In this document: positions 26,150 to 35,249 of the stretch, piece after piece
Layout: every line of letters begins with the position of its first letter
Position numbering within the stretch: the first letter of the stretch is position 1
Assembly (NCBI GenBank): GCA_910584255.1
Contig: CAJTXV010000002.1
Location: 39,128 to 103,127, forward strand
Reading direction: 5' to 3'
From: an uncultured Bacilli bacterium
GTDB lineage: Bacteria; Bacillota_I; Bacilli_A; RF39; UBA660
DNA: 64,000 bases
Made by a program: the position numbers and the translations under genes
The notes under the pieces: generated by a model
What the model was told of the DNA's origin: nothing
The model's database searches: none
The model's input: only the letters and a program-made list of their open reading frames with translations

Positions 26150-28105
26150 CTAATCTTCTTTTACAGCCTCTTCTAACTCTTCTTTGGTCATCTTTGTATA
26201 ACCTTTAATTCCTTTTTCTTTCGCAAGTGCCTTTAATTTCTCCAGTTCATAATCTATTCCCTTTTCGATTTCTTCAGGCATTTTTCCTGTTTCTACTAAA
26301 GAATCGATTTGCTCTTTCGTTAATGTTTCATATTCCAATAAAGCATCAGCAATTCGTTTTACTAAATCTTTGTTATCCGTTAGGATTTTCTTAGCTGCTT
26401 GATAACAAGAATCTATAATCTTTCGAACTTCTTTATCAATTTCATGAGCAATTTCATTTGAGAAGTTACGACTCTTATTATAATCTCTTCCTAAGAAGAC
26501 ACCACCTTCTTGTTGTTCTAATTGAACAGGTCCTAAATCACTCATACCATATTCTGTTACCATCGCACGTGCAATCTTAGTGGCCTTCTCAAAATCATTA
26601 TGTGCACCAGTTGTAACTTCCTTAAACTTAATTTCTTCAGAAACACGTCCACCTAAAAGTCCTGTAATTCTTTGTAGTAATTCGGTTTTTGTAGATAAAT
26701 AAGTCTCCTCGCTAGGCATCATTAGGGTGTATCCACCTGCTTGACCTCTTGGAATAATTGTAATTTTTTGAACATCATCTGCATTTGGAAGCTTAATTCC
26801 AAGAACAGCATGCCCTGCTTCATGATAAGCAACTACTTCTTTTTCATGATCATTATATTTTCTAGAAACCTTGGCAGGTCCACCAATCACACGGTCAGTT
26901 GCTTCATCAATCTCACCCATTGTAATTGCATTTTTATTTCGACGAACCGCAAGTAATGCTGCTTCATTGAGTAAATTTTCTAAGGCAGCACCACTAAATC
27001 CTGGAGTTCTTTTTGCGAGGAATGCTAATTCTACCGATTTATCTAAAATTTTATCTTTTGCATGTACTTTTAAAATCTCTTCACGTTCACGAACATCTGG
27101 TAAATCAACAGTTACTTGACGATCAAATCTTCCTGGACGAAGAAGGGCTGGATCTAAGACATCGGCACGGTTTGTTGCAGCAATAATAATAATTCCCTCG
27201 TTTGCTCCAAATCCATCCATCTCAGTAAGCAACTGATTTAGAGTTTGTTCTCTTTCATCATGACCTCCACCAAGACCAGTACCACGTTGTCTACCAACAG
27301 CATCAATTTCATCAATAAAGATTAGACAAGGTGCCGTATGTTTTGCTTGTTTAAACATATCACGAACACGACTTGCACCAACACCTACAAATAATTCAAC
27401 AAAGTCAGATCCACTAATATAGTAGAATGGAACATTGGCTTCCCCTGCCACTGCTTTCGCAAGGAGTGTTTTACCAGTTCCTGGAGGTCCAACTAATAAC
27501 ACACCTTTAGGAATTCTAGCTCCTAACTTCGTAAATTTCTTAGGATTTTTTAAGAAGTCAATTAATTCACTTACCTCTTCTTTTTCTTCCTTTAATCCCG
27601 CAACATCTTTAAATGTAACTTTATTATTATCATTACTTAGTCTCGCTCTACTCTTACCAAAATCCATAGATTTATTGGCTCCACCTACTTGTTTTGTTAA
27701 GAAAAAGAATCCTGCACCAACAATAATAACAATTGGTAGAATATTCATAACAATTAATAACAATGAACTAGATTCAGGATCCGCTTTTGTATTAATTTCA
27801 ATATTTCCACTTTGAGTACTTAAAATTTCACTCATTACTGCTTCACTTAAAGGAACACGTACAAAGAAACTTTCATTTTCTTTATAACCTTCTAGTTTAC
27901 CAGTAATCTCATAAGTAACTGCCCTTTCCTTTGGGGTAATAGTGAGTTCTGTTACTTTCTCTTCATCTAATAATGTAATTAATTTATCATAACTTAATGC
28001 ATTTACTTTACGATTCATCACATTAAATGCATAATAAGCTCCAAATACAAATAATATTAAAAATAAATAAGGTAATAATCCACGTTTTAAACTATTTTTA
28101 TTCAT
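26150..28105 (-). CDS. ftsH: ATP-dependent zinc metalloprotease FtsH
   Basis: A 651-residue membrane AAA protease for quality control of membrane proteins. It has two N-terminal membrane helices (about 13-26 and 115-137) around an extracytoplasmic domain, then Walker A GPPGTGKT, Walker B CLIFIDEIDAVG, the pore motif YISGSDFVELFVGVG, the second region of homology ATNRADVLDPALLRPGRFDR, and the zinc site HEAGHAV. The start has AGGAGG. It follows tilS by 14 bases; hprT, usually between them, is absent. Confidence 0.98.
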   Translation of the reverse strand: MNKNSLKRGLLPYLFLILFVFGAYYAFNVMNRKVNALSYDKLITLLDEEKVTELTITPKERAVTYEITGKLEGYKENESFFVRVPLSEAVMSEILSTQSGNIEINTKADPESSSLLLIVMNILPIVIIVGAGFFFLTKQVGGANKSMDFGKSRARLSNDNNKVTFKDVAGLKEEKEEVSELIDFLKNPKKFTKLGARIPKGVLLVGPPGTGKTLLAKAVAGEANVPFYYISGSDFVELFVGVGASRVRDMFKQAKHTAPCLIFIDEIDAVGRQRGTGLGGGHDEREQTLNQLLTEMDGFGANEGIIIIAATNRADVLDPALLRPGRFDRQVTVDLPDVREREEILKVHAKDKILDKSVELAFLAKRTPGFSGAALENLLNEAALLAVRRNKNAITMGEIDEATDRVIGGPAKVSRKYNDHEKEVVAYHEAGHAVLGIKLPNADDVQKITIIPRGQAGGYTLMMPSEETYLSTKTELLQRITGLLGGRVSEEIKFKEVTTGAHNDFEKATKIARAMVTEYGMSDLGPVQLEQQEGGVFLGRDYNKSRNFSNEIAHEIDKEVRKIIDSCYQAAKKILTDNKDLVKRIADALLEYETLTKEQIDSLVETGKMPEEIEKGIDYELEKLKALAKEKGIKGYTKMTKEELEEAVKED

Positions 28106-28119
28106 ACTTTTCCTCCTTG

Positions 28120-29451
28120 TTAATAGTATTTTACTATTATATCATAATTCTCATTTTTTTGTTTATTAAATTTACTTTTCTTAACTCCTGGAATCCATAC
28201 AATCGTATCCTTAGCATCCACAACGATTGGCCAAAGTTCTCTCTCCTTCATTGGAATCTTAGAATCAATGAAAATATCTTTTACCTTTTTATGACCATTC
28301 GTCCCTTTTAAAGCCATTTTATCGCCATATTTTCTAGTACGAATATAAAGAGGTAAACAAATCTCTTCACTATTTAATCTACAAATATCATTCCCATTCG
28401 TATCAATTTCTTCTACTCTTTCAATCGTTTTCCCATTCGGTAAATTTGCATAATCAAACAGTTCAATTTCATACGTATCAATTGTATTACTTTGTCTTTC
28501 AAACGTAAGTAAATCATAGGCTTTTATTACTTTTACTAAATCTGGTAAAAAGATAAAACTATTCTTTTTTTTCGAATGAATCAGTTTTTGAATTAATTCA
28601 ACATGTCGATTATGAATTACCATTAAATCATCTTGATAAATCGTTGCGAGAATAGAGTTTAACACTTTTTCTTGAAATACTTCGTCAATTTCTAAAAACT
28701 TAGAAATATAAAATGATTTTTGTGACTCTTGATAAAGTCTTTCATATTCCTTTTTTGCTTGAGAATCAATATAGTTATTATATTTAATCAATGTTTTACT
28801 AAATTTTAAGAACTTTTCAGTATAATTTGGATCTTCCTCTTTTAAAAAAGGCAATATTCTTTTTCGATAACGATTTCTTGTATAGGTATCCTTTTCATTA
28901 GAAGAATCAGTAACATAAGGGATTTGTTGTTCTAAATCGAATTTTTGAATCTCCTCTTTTGTAACATGAATAAGTGGACGAACCAAAGTATATTTTTCTT
29001 GCGGAACTACCTGCTGAAATCCTGCATATCCCACCAAACTAGAACCACGAACTAAACGCATCAAAATCGTTTCAACTAAATCATCTCCATGATGCGCAGT
29101 CATTAAATAATTGGCATTATATTTTTGAACAATTTCTTCAAAGTAATGATAGCGGATAGTTCGAGCCTCATTATGAAAGTTATCATCCCCATAATTTTCA
29201 ATCACCATAGATTCAAAGATAATTTCTTGCTCTCTACACCAATTTTCTAAAAATTCTTTTTCCTGAAAGCTTTCCTTTCGAACATTGTGATTTACATGAC
29301 AACAAACAAGAGAAAAATGAATTTTTCTTTCCAAATCCTTTAAAATACTTAAAAGGGCCATAGAGTCTGGTCCACCAGAACATCCTACCACAATAATATC
29401 TTCTTTTTTTAAACAAAGTTCTTTTTTTAAATACTGATATACTTGATTCAT
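28120..29451 (-). CDS. tilS: tRNA(Ile)-lysidine synthase
   Basis: A 443-residue N-type ATP pyrophosphatase that makes lysidine-34 in tRNA-Ile(CAU). The PP-loop is GCSGGPDSMALL (about residues 24-35). Other motifs include CCHVNHNVR, MTAHHGDDLVETILMRLVRGS and the C-terminal TilS domain with KYGDKMALKG-NGHKKVKDIFIDSKIP. The start at 29451 (MNQVYQYL) has AGGTGAA; the longer frame is rejected. It lies upstream of ftsH as in Bacilli. Confidence 0.96.
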   Translation of the reverse strand: MNQVYQYLKKELCLKKEDIIVVGCSGGPDSMALLSILKDLERKIHFSLVCCHVNHNVRKESFQEKEFLENWCREQEIIFESMVIENYGDDNFHNEARTIRYHYFEEIVQKYNANYLMTAHHGDDLVETILMRLVRGSSLVGYAGFQQVVPQEKYTLVRPLIHVTKEEIQKFDLEQQIPYVTDSSNEKDTYTRNRYRKRILPFLKEEDPNYTEKFLKFSKTLIKYNNYIDSQAKKEYERLYQESQKSFYISKFLEIDEVFQEKVLNSILATIYQDDLMVIHNRHVELIQKLIHSKKKNSFIFLPDLVKVIKAYDLLTFERQSNTIDTYEIELFDYANLPNGKTIERVEEIDTNGNDICRLNSEEICLPLYIRTRKYGDKMALKGTNGHKKVKDIFIDSKIPMKERELWPIVVDAKDTIVWIPGVKKSKFNKQKNENYDIIVKYY

Positions 29452-29549
29452 AAATTCACCTATTTCTAAATACACCCAATTGATATTTTACCATAACTAT
29501 AGAAAAACGACCATAAAAAGAAGATAAGTACAAATATTTTACACCTCTA

Positions 29550-32003
29550 TTATTGAAATATTATTTTTAAAATTAAAAACCCAACAAAGAAAAGAAAATT
29601 TAAAAAGAATAAAATACCTAAGATAGATACTCCCCGACTTCTTGGTACTTGTTCATAAGAAGAATTTATCGATTTTTGATATAAGTCTTCCATTGTAAGA
29701 TATAATGCTTCTAATTGGGTATATTGAAAATCCTTTGGTACAATTAATCCATCATTACTCTCTAAATTCATTAAACAAAGAATTCCACCTATATAATTTG
29801 ATAATCCTAAATTTTTAGCATGAATTAAATTTCCTAAAAAAAGGTCTCCCCCAACCCAAGGAGATAATTTTAAAGATTCTATATCTACGATTCCATCTAA
29901 CCAACAATCTCCACCAATAAAATCAGGAAAACCAACATTTTCAAATTGAGTAGCGCTTTCTAAGCATAAACTTCCTCCAATATAAGATGAAAGTTTTTGA
30001 TTTTTTAAAAAAACTACATTTTCTAAATTTAAATCTCCACTAATAGATTCTGGCAATTGACTATTTTCAATACGAGTAAGTCCCTTCAATATTAAATCAC
30101 CATAAACATTTTTCGGGAAACGCAAATGATCTATATTTGTTAAACTACTCAAGTCTAATGTACCAAATAATTGTTCAGGAAAGTCTAATCCCTTCGCATC
30201 CTTCAAAGATTTTAATCCTAGACTCCCACCAAGAAATTTAGGTAAATCTAACCCTTCGATGGTTTCTAATCCATTCATCCATAAACCTTCATGAATAATG
30301 GTAGAAAGTTTTAAATGCTTTGGATTTTTTAACCCATTTAGCCAAAGATTTCCAAAAATCTCATCTGGTAAATCTAACCCCTCTGCATCTTCTAATCCAT
30401 TCAGTCCTAAATCTCCTCCAAGAGAAGTAGGAAGTTCTAATCCTCTCGCACATTTTAAATGACTAAGCCATACATCTCCTTTTACAGTTTCTGAAAGCTG
30501 GAGTCCTTCTTCTGGTATCTCTTTTAAAGAGTTAAGTCTTAAAGAACCTAGAATCGTTTTAGGTAATTCTACCTCTTTTACTACCGTTACATTTTCTAAA
30601 TTAAGATTTCCATAAATATATTCAGGAAGTACTACATTTTCTAAAGAAGAAAGACCTGATAAATTGAGTCCACCACCAATAATATATTTTGGAAGGGTAA
30701 TACCTTCTAAAGTCTGAAGGTGCGATAAATCTAAATCTCCATAAAAATATTGAATTGGCTTTCCATTTAAAATATCAGATACATCATTAGAGATTTCTTC
30801 TTCCTTACAATGAAATAAATCCATCAAATCATGTTTATAATCTCTTTTTTCTAAAATCTCATCAATTCTTGGATCACTTCCATACCCAAATCCCTCAATT
30901 TTATCATCAATTTGATATAAAAAGCGAACCTCATCAGAAGAAAGTTCTGAAGTCTGATATTTCGTATATATCCTAGTTAGTCTTTCCATATCTGATACTT
31001 TCTTTTTATATCTCTTCCCATCTGGAAATTCTTTTAACTTTTCTTGAAGTATAGATTGCATCTCTGGTTCTATTTCTTGCCTAGGTGCAATTCCCCGAAC
31101 TTCTTCAATTTTACTCTTTCCGTTCATCCAAATCGCAATCCGCGGATTTTTATATAAACCTTCTAAATTCTTCGTATAATACACATAAAAATCTCCCACC
31201 TGAAGTTCACTCCTTGCTGTCTCAATCCCAGCTGTACACCAATTAGTACCACTTCCTTCAATACCATGAACTAATTGGTTTGGATCACTCCCTTGATCAT
31301 ATTTCACCCAAATACCTTCATCTTCATTTTTTCTAGACATCTCTAACCTATGTAACATATATCCATATAGTTTAGAGAAACTTCCATTTTCTAATAATTT
31401 CTGTAATACAGGTTCTTCTATCGATTGACCATTTAATTCATTTTGAAGATTTTGATAAACTAAATCTAGTGCCTCTCTATCTAAATGTACAAATAAATTG
31501 GTAGTAGAAACTGTTCTTTTATTAAATTTAGCCTTTTCCTTATTATAAGTTCCTAATTTAAGCATTCCTTGAAAAGCATAATACTTAAACCACTCTGGAT
31601 AGATACAGTCATCACTAAGGAAATAATCCCACCAAGCATCTAGAGATTTTTTCTGATCTTCAACGACTGCTAATATTAAATTTTCCTTTTCTTCTTCTGT
31701 AAATTCAATATGACCATATCCTCGATCAAAAGCCATTAATTTTTTCTTATCAAAAAAGGATTCTTTTATATTTTCTTCCTTAATAATGTATTTTTGATAA
31801 TATAACTCTTTCAATAACCGAATTCCATGAGAACCCCTACTTCTAGCCAAAGATTCTACTCTATCCAATCTTTCTAAGTACTTTCGAACCTTTTCATTTT
31901 TACTATCACTAGAAAGAGCTGTATGCATAACTGCATCACTCATATGTAAATCCTGATATAACCGATTTAGAAAACTTTCTCCTTGATAATCATGATTCTC
32001 CAT
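29550..32003 (-). CDS. Large membrane-anchored repeat protein of unknown function
   Basis: An 817-residue protein in three parts. Residues 1 to about 425 form a mixed N-terminal region with a conserved-looking core GTNWCTAGIETARSELQVGDFYVYYT and PRIAIWMNGKSKIEEVRG. Residues about 430-770 are 16 tandem repeats of 21-23 residues with the pattern GDLxLxxLxxxxGLxLPxxI, a solenoid related in style to leucine-rich repeats. The end is a short linker and one membrane helix. There is no signal peptide, so the repeats are probably cytoplasmic. The start at 32003 has GGGGG. It occupies the spoIIE neighbourhood between divIC and tilS. Confidence 0.75.
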   Translation of the reverse strand: MENHDYQGESFLNRLYQDLHMSDAVMHTALSSDSKNEKVRKYLERLDRVESLARSRGSHGIRLLKELYYQKYIIKEENIKESFFDKKKLMAFDRGYGHIEFTEEEKENLILAVVEDQKKSLDAWWDYFLSDDCIYPEWFKYYAFQGMLKLGTYNKEKAKFNKRTVSTTNLFVHLDREALDLVYQNLQNELNGQSIEEPVLQKLLENGSFSKLYGYMLHRLEMSRKNEDEGIWVKYDQGSDPNQLVHGIEGSGTNWCTAGIETARSELQVGDFYVYYTKNLEGLYKNPRIAIWMNGKSKIEEVRGIAPRQEIEPEMQSILQEKLKEFPDGKRYKKKVSDMERLTRIYTKYQTSELSSDEVRFLYQIDDKIEGFGYGSDPRIDEILEKRDYKHDLMDLFHCKEEEISNDVSDILNGKPIQYFYGDLDLSHLQTLEGITLPKYIIGGGLNLSGLSSLENVVLPEYIYGNLNLENVTVVKEVELPKTILGSLRLNSLKEIPEEGLQLSETVKGDVWLSHLKCARGLELPTSLGGDLGLNGLEDAEGLDLPDEIFGNLWLNGLKNPKHLKLSTIIHEGLWMNGLETIEGLDLPKFLGGSLGLKSLKDAKGLDFPEQLFGTLDLSSLTNIDHLRFPKNVYGDLILKGLTRIENSQLPESISGDLNLENVVFLKNQKLSSYIGGSLCLESATQFENVGFPDFIGGDCWLDGIVDIESLKLSPWVGGDLFLGNLIHAKNLGLSNYIGGILCLMNLESNDGLIVPKDFQYTQLEALYLTMEDLYQKSINSSYEQVPRSRGVSILGILFFLNFLFFVGFLILKIIFQ

Positions 32004-32083
32004 AGAATCCCCCACTTTCTCTATTTGAATTATACTAAAAATCTCTCAATCAAAACAAAAAAATCATTCTATAGATACCAAAA

Positions 32084-32401
32084 TTATTCATCATCGTTTG
32101 GAATCCTTAAAATGATTTCTCCTTCTTTAGAATACATATACTTTTCCCTTGCATAACGCGCGACATAATCAGGATCTTCTAACTTATCTACATCTACTTT
32201 CAATTCCTCTTCTTTTTCTCTTAAGGATAACATTTTTTGCTGAAGTGCTTCCTTTTCTTTATATTTATCAAAAATTTGAACCCAATAATTCCCAATAACA
32301 ATACCTACAGCTGAAATCACAAAAAGACAACAAGGTATAAAAAGAATGAACCTTGTATATGTTAATCTCTTTTTAGTTGTCGTTTTTTTATTCGTCACCA
32401 T
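32084..32401 (-). CDS. divIC: Septum formation protein DivIC (FtsB family)
   Basis: A 105-residue bitopic membrane protein of the FtsL-DivIB-DivIC complex, which activates septal wall synthesis. It has a basic cytoplasmic N-terminus, one membrane helix (FILFIPCCLFVISAVGIVIG), then a coiled coil (KYKEKEALQQKMLSLREKEEELKVDVDKLEDPDYVARYAREKY) typical of the family. The start has AGGAGG. It follows yabQ, the conserved order. Confidence 0.93.
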   Translation of the reverse strand: MVTNKKTTTKKRLTYTRFILFIPCCLFVISAVGIVIGNYWVQIFDKYKEKEALQQKMLSLREKEEELKVDVDKLEDPDYVARYAREKYMYSKEGEIILRIPNDDE

Positions 32402-32528
32402 AGAATCCTCCTATAAGAATTATAGAAAGGATATTAAAAAAAGACAATCATTTTACAAAGATATTTTTTGATTTTACACGAATTTGTCACTCGAAAAAAG
32501 TGTCAATTTTTGTGATACCTAAATCATG

Positions 32529-32822
32529 CTACTCTCTTTTCTCTAAAAATATTCTTCTTGCTCTACGACTAAATAGATTCCCAACAAAAATACCAAGTAA
32601 AAAGAGTCCTAAAAAATAAAGATGAACTACCCCGCCATTAATTAAATAGAGAAGGAAAAAGTAACAAAGACATACTAAGAAATTAAAGAAAAATGTAAAA
32701 ATGATTTGAAATACCTTTTTGCTGTGAAAAAGTAACCGATAACAGAGATTAATAAGATAAGAAACTAAAAAGCCATAGAAAAATGAAATAATAAAACTTT
32801 GAATTTGAATAGATAAAGCCAT
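32529..32822 (-). CDS. yabQ: Spore cortex biosynthesis protein YabQ
   Basis: A 97-residue membrane protein with about four short hydrophobic helices and a basic C-terminus (FSRRARRIFLEKRE). The sequence is divergent, but the position directly after yabP, with overlapping stop and start, and before divIC is that of yabQ. B. subtilis YabQ is needed to form the spore cortex. The family call rests mainly on synteny and topology. Confidence 0.75.
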   Translation of the reverse strand: MALSIQIQSFIISFFYGFLVSYLINLCYRLLFHSKKVFQIIFTFFFNFLVCLCYFFLLYLINGGVVHLYFLGLFLLGIFVGNLFSRRARRIFLEKRE

Positions 32823-33112
32823 TATTTAAATAACCTACTTATTAAGGTAGAATCTTTTTCTTTCTTTGTAGCATCATCTACATAGGCAAACGATTTTAAA
32901 AAACCTTTAATGGATACATTTCCTTGAAGTGTATCAAGTTTTAAAAGTTCTAAATCATCCCCTTTTAATACTAAAAATCCCATAACAGTTTCCATTAAAA
33001 ACTCTTCACTATCAAAACTTTCTATTTTTTTTACTCCTGTTACTAAGATATTTTTTCTCTCTACAATATTAATACTATGATTGTAATTTGCAATTGTATT
33101 ATCCTTGTCCAT
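32822..33112 (-). CDS. yabP: Sporulation protein YabP
   Basis: A 96-residue protein with the YabP fold signature: HSINIVERKNILVTGVKKIESFDSEEF followed by a G-LVLKGDDLELLKLDTLQGNVSIKG segment. The start at 33112 (MDKDNTI) has AGGTGATT; the longer frame from 33187 runs through the promoter region. YabP acts with YabQ in spore cortex and coat assembly. yabN and yabO, usually upstream, are not here. Confidence 0.88.
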   Translation of the reverse strand: MDKDNTIANYNHSINIVERKNILVTGVKKIESFDSEEFLMETVMGFLVLKGDDLELLKLDTLQGNVSIKGFLKSFAYVDDATKKEKDSTLISRLFK

Positions 33113-33188
33113 ATAATCACCTACTATAGAGTATGAAGGAACACAAAAAAATATGAAAATATCTTTTGAAAGAATACTCATATTCATT

Positions 33189-33413
33189 TTACATATTTTC
33201 TAAATCAATATTTAACTCACTCTTCGTAGCCTCTAAAAATAGTGGTAATAGTTTAGTAACTAACGCTTTATCCGAAAGTTCTACCAAATCTTCTCCATCC
33301 TCATAACAAAACTTTAAATTTCCATTTTGTTTAATATCTATCAAGTAGTAATAAAATTTATTTTCGTAATTCACTTTACTAGCTACTACATATTTGTTAT
33401 CATCATCCAACAC
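33189..33413 (-). pseudogene. DUF1292-like small acidic protein, copy B, start codons lost
   Basis: Paralog of the 83-residue protein at 51-302, sharing most of its residues. The two methionines at the start of copy A (positions 1 and 5) are ATA and ATT here, so translation could begin only at a GTG at 33413 with no ribosome binding site. The upstream partner is also frameshifted. Probably a decayed duplicate, though the rest of the frame is intact. Confidence 0.55.
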
Positions 33414-33436
33414 TAAAGTATCTTTAATTTCTGCTA

Positions 33437-33749
33437 TTATCGTCTTTTTCTACCTACACTTTCCTCATTAGAAATAGCCTGTGCTACCTCTAATTCAGCA
33501 TCAATCATCTCAATTTGGCTTTTTAAAAGCGACTTTTTAATAATGGATTTTGCTAATAAACTTATACTTGCATAGGCAGGGACTCCTGTTCCAACTGCAA
33601 AGTTGATTAAAGGATAACGCAATAGCTGAAGCTCCTGCTAATAGACCTATAGCTACTAAACTAGAATTAATTTGAATATTTTGTGCATCGATACTATTTT
33701 CATATTTTTCTCTTAACCTTACCTTATATCTTCGTTCTAAACCATCCAA
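33437..33749 (-). pseudogene. Small membrane-protein gene, copy B, frameshifted
   Basis: The N-terminal half (from a TTG at 33749, MDGLERRYKVRLREKYENS...LLAGASAIAL) and the C-terminal half (33437-33622, ...NFAVGTGVPAYASISLLAKSI...SVGRKRR) are in different frames and join near 33615-33622 after a one-base change. Copy A has ATG at the equivalent start and a nonsense codon instead. Function unknown. Confidence 0.6.
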
Positions 33750-33810
33750 AATTTCGCCTTCTCTATTTCAAGGATAACAATAAATCATCCAGTCTAACAA
33801 TGTATCATAG

Positions 33811-33833
33811 AAAAAAGTCCCTTTCGAGACTTT
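33811..33833 (-). terminator. Terminator of spoVG
   Basis: Minus strand AAAGTC-TCGAAAGG-GACTTT followed by Ts, ten bases past the spoVG stop codon. Confidence 0.85.
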
Positions 33834-33843
33834 ATATTTTATG

Positions 33844-34128
33844 TTATTCTTCTTCTTCAGAATCTACAGGATCTTCTGCTTCATCGTAAGCTTTAAGAAT
33901 TGTTTCTTCAAACATTGCACGTACTTCTGGATTAATTGGATGTGCAATATCTCTATATCCACCAGTAGGAGTTTTCTTACTAGGCATAGCTATAAATAAT
34001 CCTTTTTCTCCTTCGATAATTCTAATATCGTGTACTGCAAAACTATCATCTAATAATACAGATGCGATACCTTTCATTCTTGATCCTTCTTTTTCAATCT
34101 TACGAACATTTACAGTTGTAATCTTCAT
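33844..34128 (-). CDS. spoVG: SpoVG, RNA-binding regulatory protein
   Basis: A 94-residue protein with the family core: MKITTVNVRKI, MKGIASVLLDDSFAVHDIRIIEG, GLFIAMPSKKTPTGGYRDIAHPI. SpoVG is a global regulator that binds nucleic acid and affects septation and sporulation. The C-terminus is acidic, as usual. It starts behind AGGAGGATAT and has its own promoter and terminator, so it is monocistronic. It lies after veg-yabG as in Bacilli, with the purR and ispE block missing. Confidence 0.97.
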   Translation of the reverse strand: MKITTVNVRKIEKEGSRMKGIASVLLDDSFAVHDIRIIEGEKGLFIAMPSKKTPTGGYRDIAHPINPEVRAMFEETILKAYDEAEDPVDSEEEE

Positions 34129-34169
34129 GTGTTATATCCTCCTTCTAAAGCATACACTTTATATTATTC

Positions 34170-34198
34170 ATCATATAATGGAATTACTTAAAAGTCAA
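34170..34198 (-). promoter_or_regulatory. SigA-type promoter of spoVG
   Basis: The minus strand has TTGACT (34193-34198), exactly 17 bases, then TATGAT (34170-34175), beginning directly after the veg stop codon. This matches the housekeeping consensus. The classical B. subtilis spoVG promoter is SigH-dependent. Confidence 0.7.
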
Positions 34199-34444
34199 CT
34201 ACTTTTCTGAAATATCACTAGAACATTTGGAAGAAACAGTAAGTTTTCTCATTAGCACATCACTATAACTAAACGATTTAATAAACTGGCTCTCTTTTAG
34301 AGAAATAATAAAAACAGAATCATAAGTATCTGTAATTGTCCCATAAAACTCTTCCGTTTGATTTCTACTCCCATGAAATTTAAAAAACATCTCTTGTCCC
34401 CGATAAGAATCCATCCGAGTCTTAATTTTTTCAATACTTGTCAT
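34199..34444 (-). CDS. veg: Veg family protein
   Basis: An 81-residue small beta-rich protein of the Veg/DUF1021 family: MTSIEKIKTRMDSYRGQ, a G-RNQTEEFYGTITDTY-SVFII core and FSYSDVLMRKLTV. B. subtilis Veg affects biofilm regulation. The start at 34444 overlaps the yabG stop by four bases (ATGA), so the longer frame is rejected and translation is coupled to yabG. Confidence 0.9.
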   Translation of the reverse strand: MTSIEKIKTRMDSYRGQEMFFKFHGSRNQTEEFYGTITDTYDSVFIISLKESQFIKSFSYSDVLMRKLTVSSKCSSDISEK

Positions 34445-35223
34445 CTTGGATACCCCACAAACATACACCCCTTGGTAACTACGCCACCAATTCCTTCTGA
34501 TCCATATTTTGTTTTTTCTAGTAATGGTACTAAATCAATTGTTTGATTTCGATCCGATAATGCAATTCCGCTCGCAATAATAGCAGGGTCTAAAGCATGA
34601 ATATTAATTCTTTTAGGACTAGATGCAAAAGTGGCACCTGATTTAATCAACTCCTCATAATTACTCTGGCAAGCTCCTGCAATAATAATTAACTTATCTT
34701 GATCCTTCTCATAATGTCTAGCATGTCTTACTGCTTCGATAAAACTTTTTGTATTTTTATAACTATCTACACTTTCTATAGTACCTTTTCTTTTATAATA
34801 CGCATCATGACCTGTAATTACTAAAATATCAGGAGTTAATTTTTGTAAGTAATCTTCAATTTGATCCGCAATATCCTCTTCGTGTAGACAAACACCATAA
34901 CACATAATATTTAACTTTTTATATAAATTTAAACAGCGTTTTAAATATTCTTCATCCCCATCAATATGAAGTACTTTTCCAGGAAGATAAAAAAATTCAC
35001 TTCGATCTAATGCTAAACTTTGATCCATTCTTTCATAAATCTTATCATCATCCTCTATCTTCTTATTATCTGCTTTCTTTAAATCTGTAAGTTCACTATC
35101 TGCATATAGTCTCATATTAATTCCCTTTAAATAAGCAACTTCACCAGAAATATCAATAATCCGAAAGAAAACATCATTATGATAAGAATTCCTAGTTACA
35201 ATATCTCCAATATTAAAAAGCAT
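34441..35223 (-). CDS. yabG: Sporulation-specific protease YabG
   Basis: A 260-residue protein of the YabG family, which processes spore coat proteins. Features: the N-terminal FNIGDIVTRNSYHNDVFFRI, PGKVLHIDGDEEYL, PDILVITGHDAY with its conserved His/Asp, and IIAGACQSNYEELIKSGATFASSPKRINIHALDP with the conserved Cys. Full length. It is coupled to veg and lies after rsmA, separated by an accessory ABC island. Confidence 0.95.
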   Translation of the reverse strand: MLFNIGDIVTRNSYHNDVFFRIIDISGEVAYLKGINMRLYADSELTDLKKADNKKIEDDDKIYERMDQSLALDRSEFFYLPGKVLHIDGDEEYLKRCLNLYKKLNIMCYGVCLHEEDIADQIEDYLQKLTPDILVITGHDAYYKRKGTIESVDSYKNTKSFIEAVRHARHYEKDQDKLIIIAGACQSNYEELIKSGATFASSPKRINIHALDPAIIASGIALSDRNQTIDLVPLLEKTKYGSEGIGGVVTKGCMFVGYPR

Positions 35224-35249
35224 ATCATCACCCTTTAAATGATATGCTT

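Noticed and set aside
27435..27815. Plus-strand ORF of 126 codons inside ftsH
   Set aside because: It lies wholly opposite the conserved AAA domain of ftsH; the composition mirrors the sense codons.
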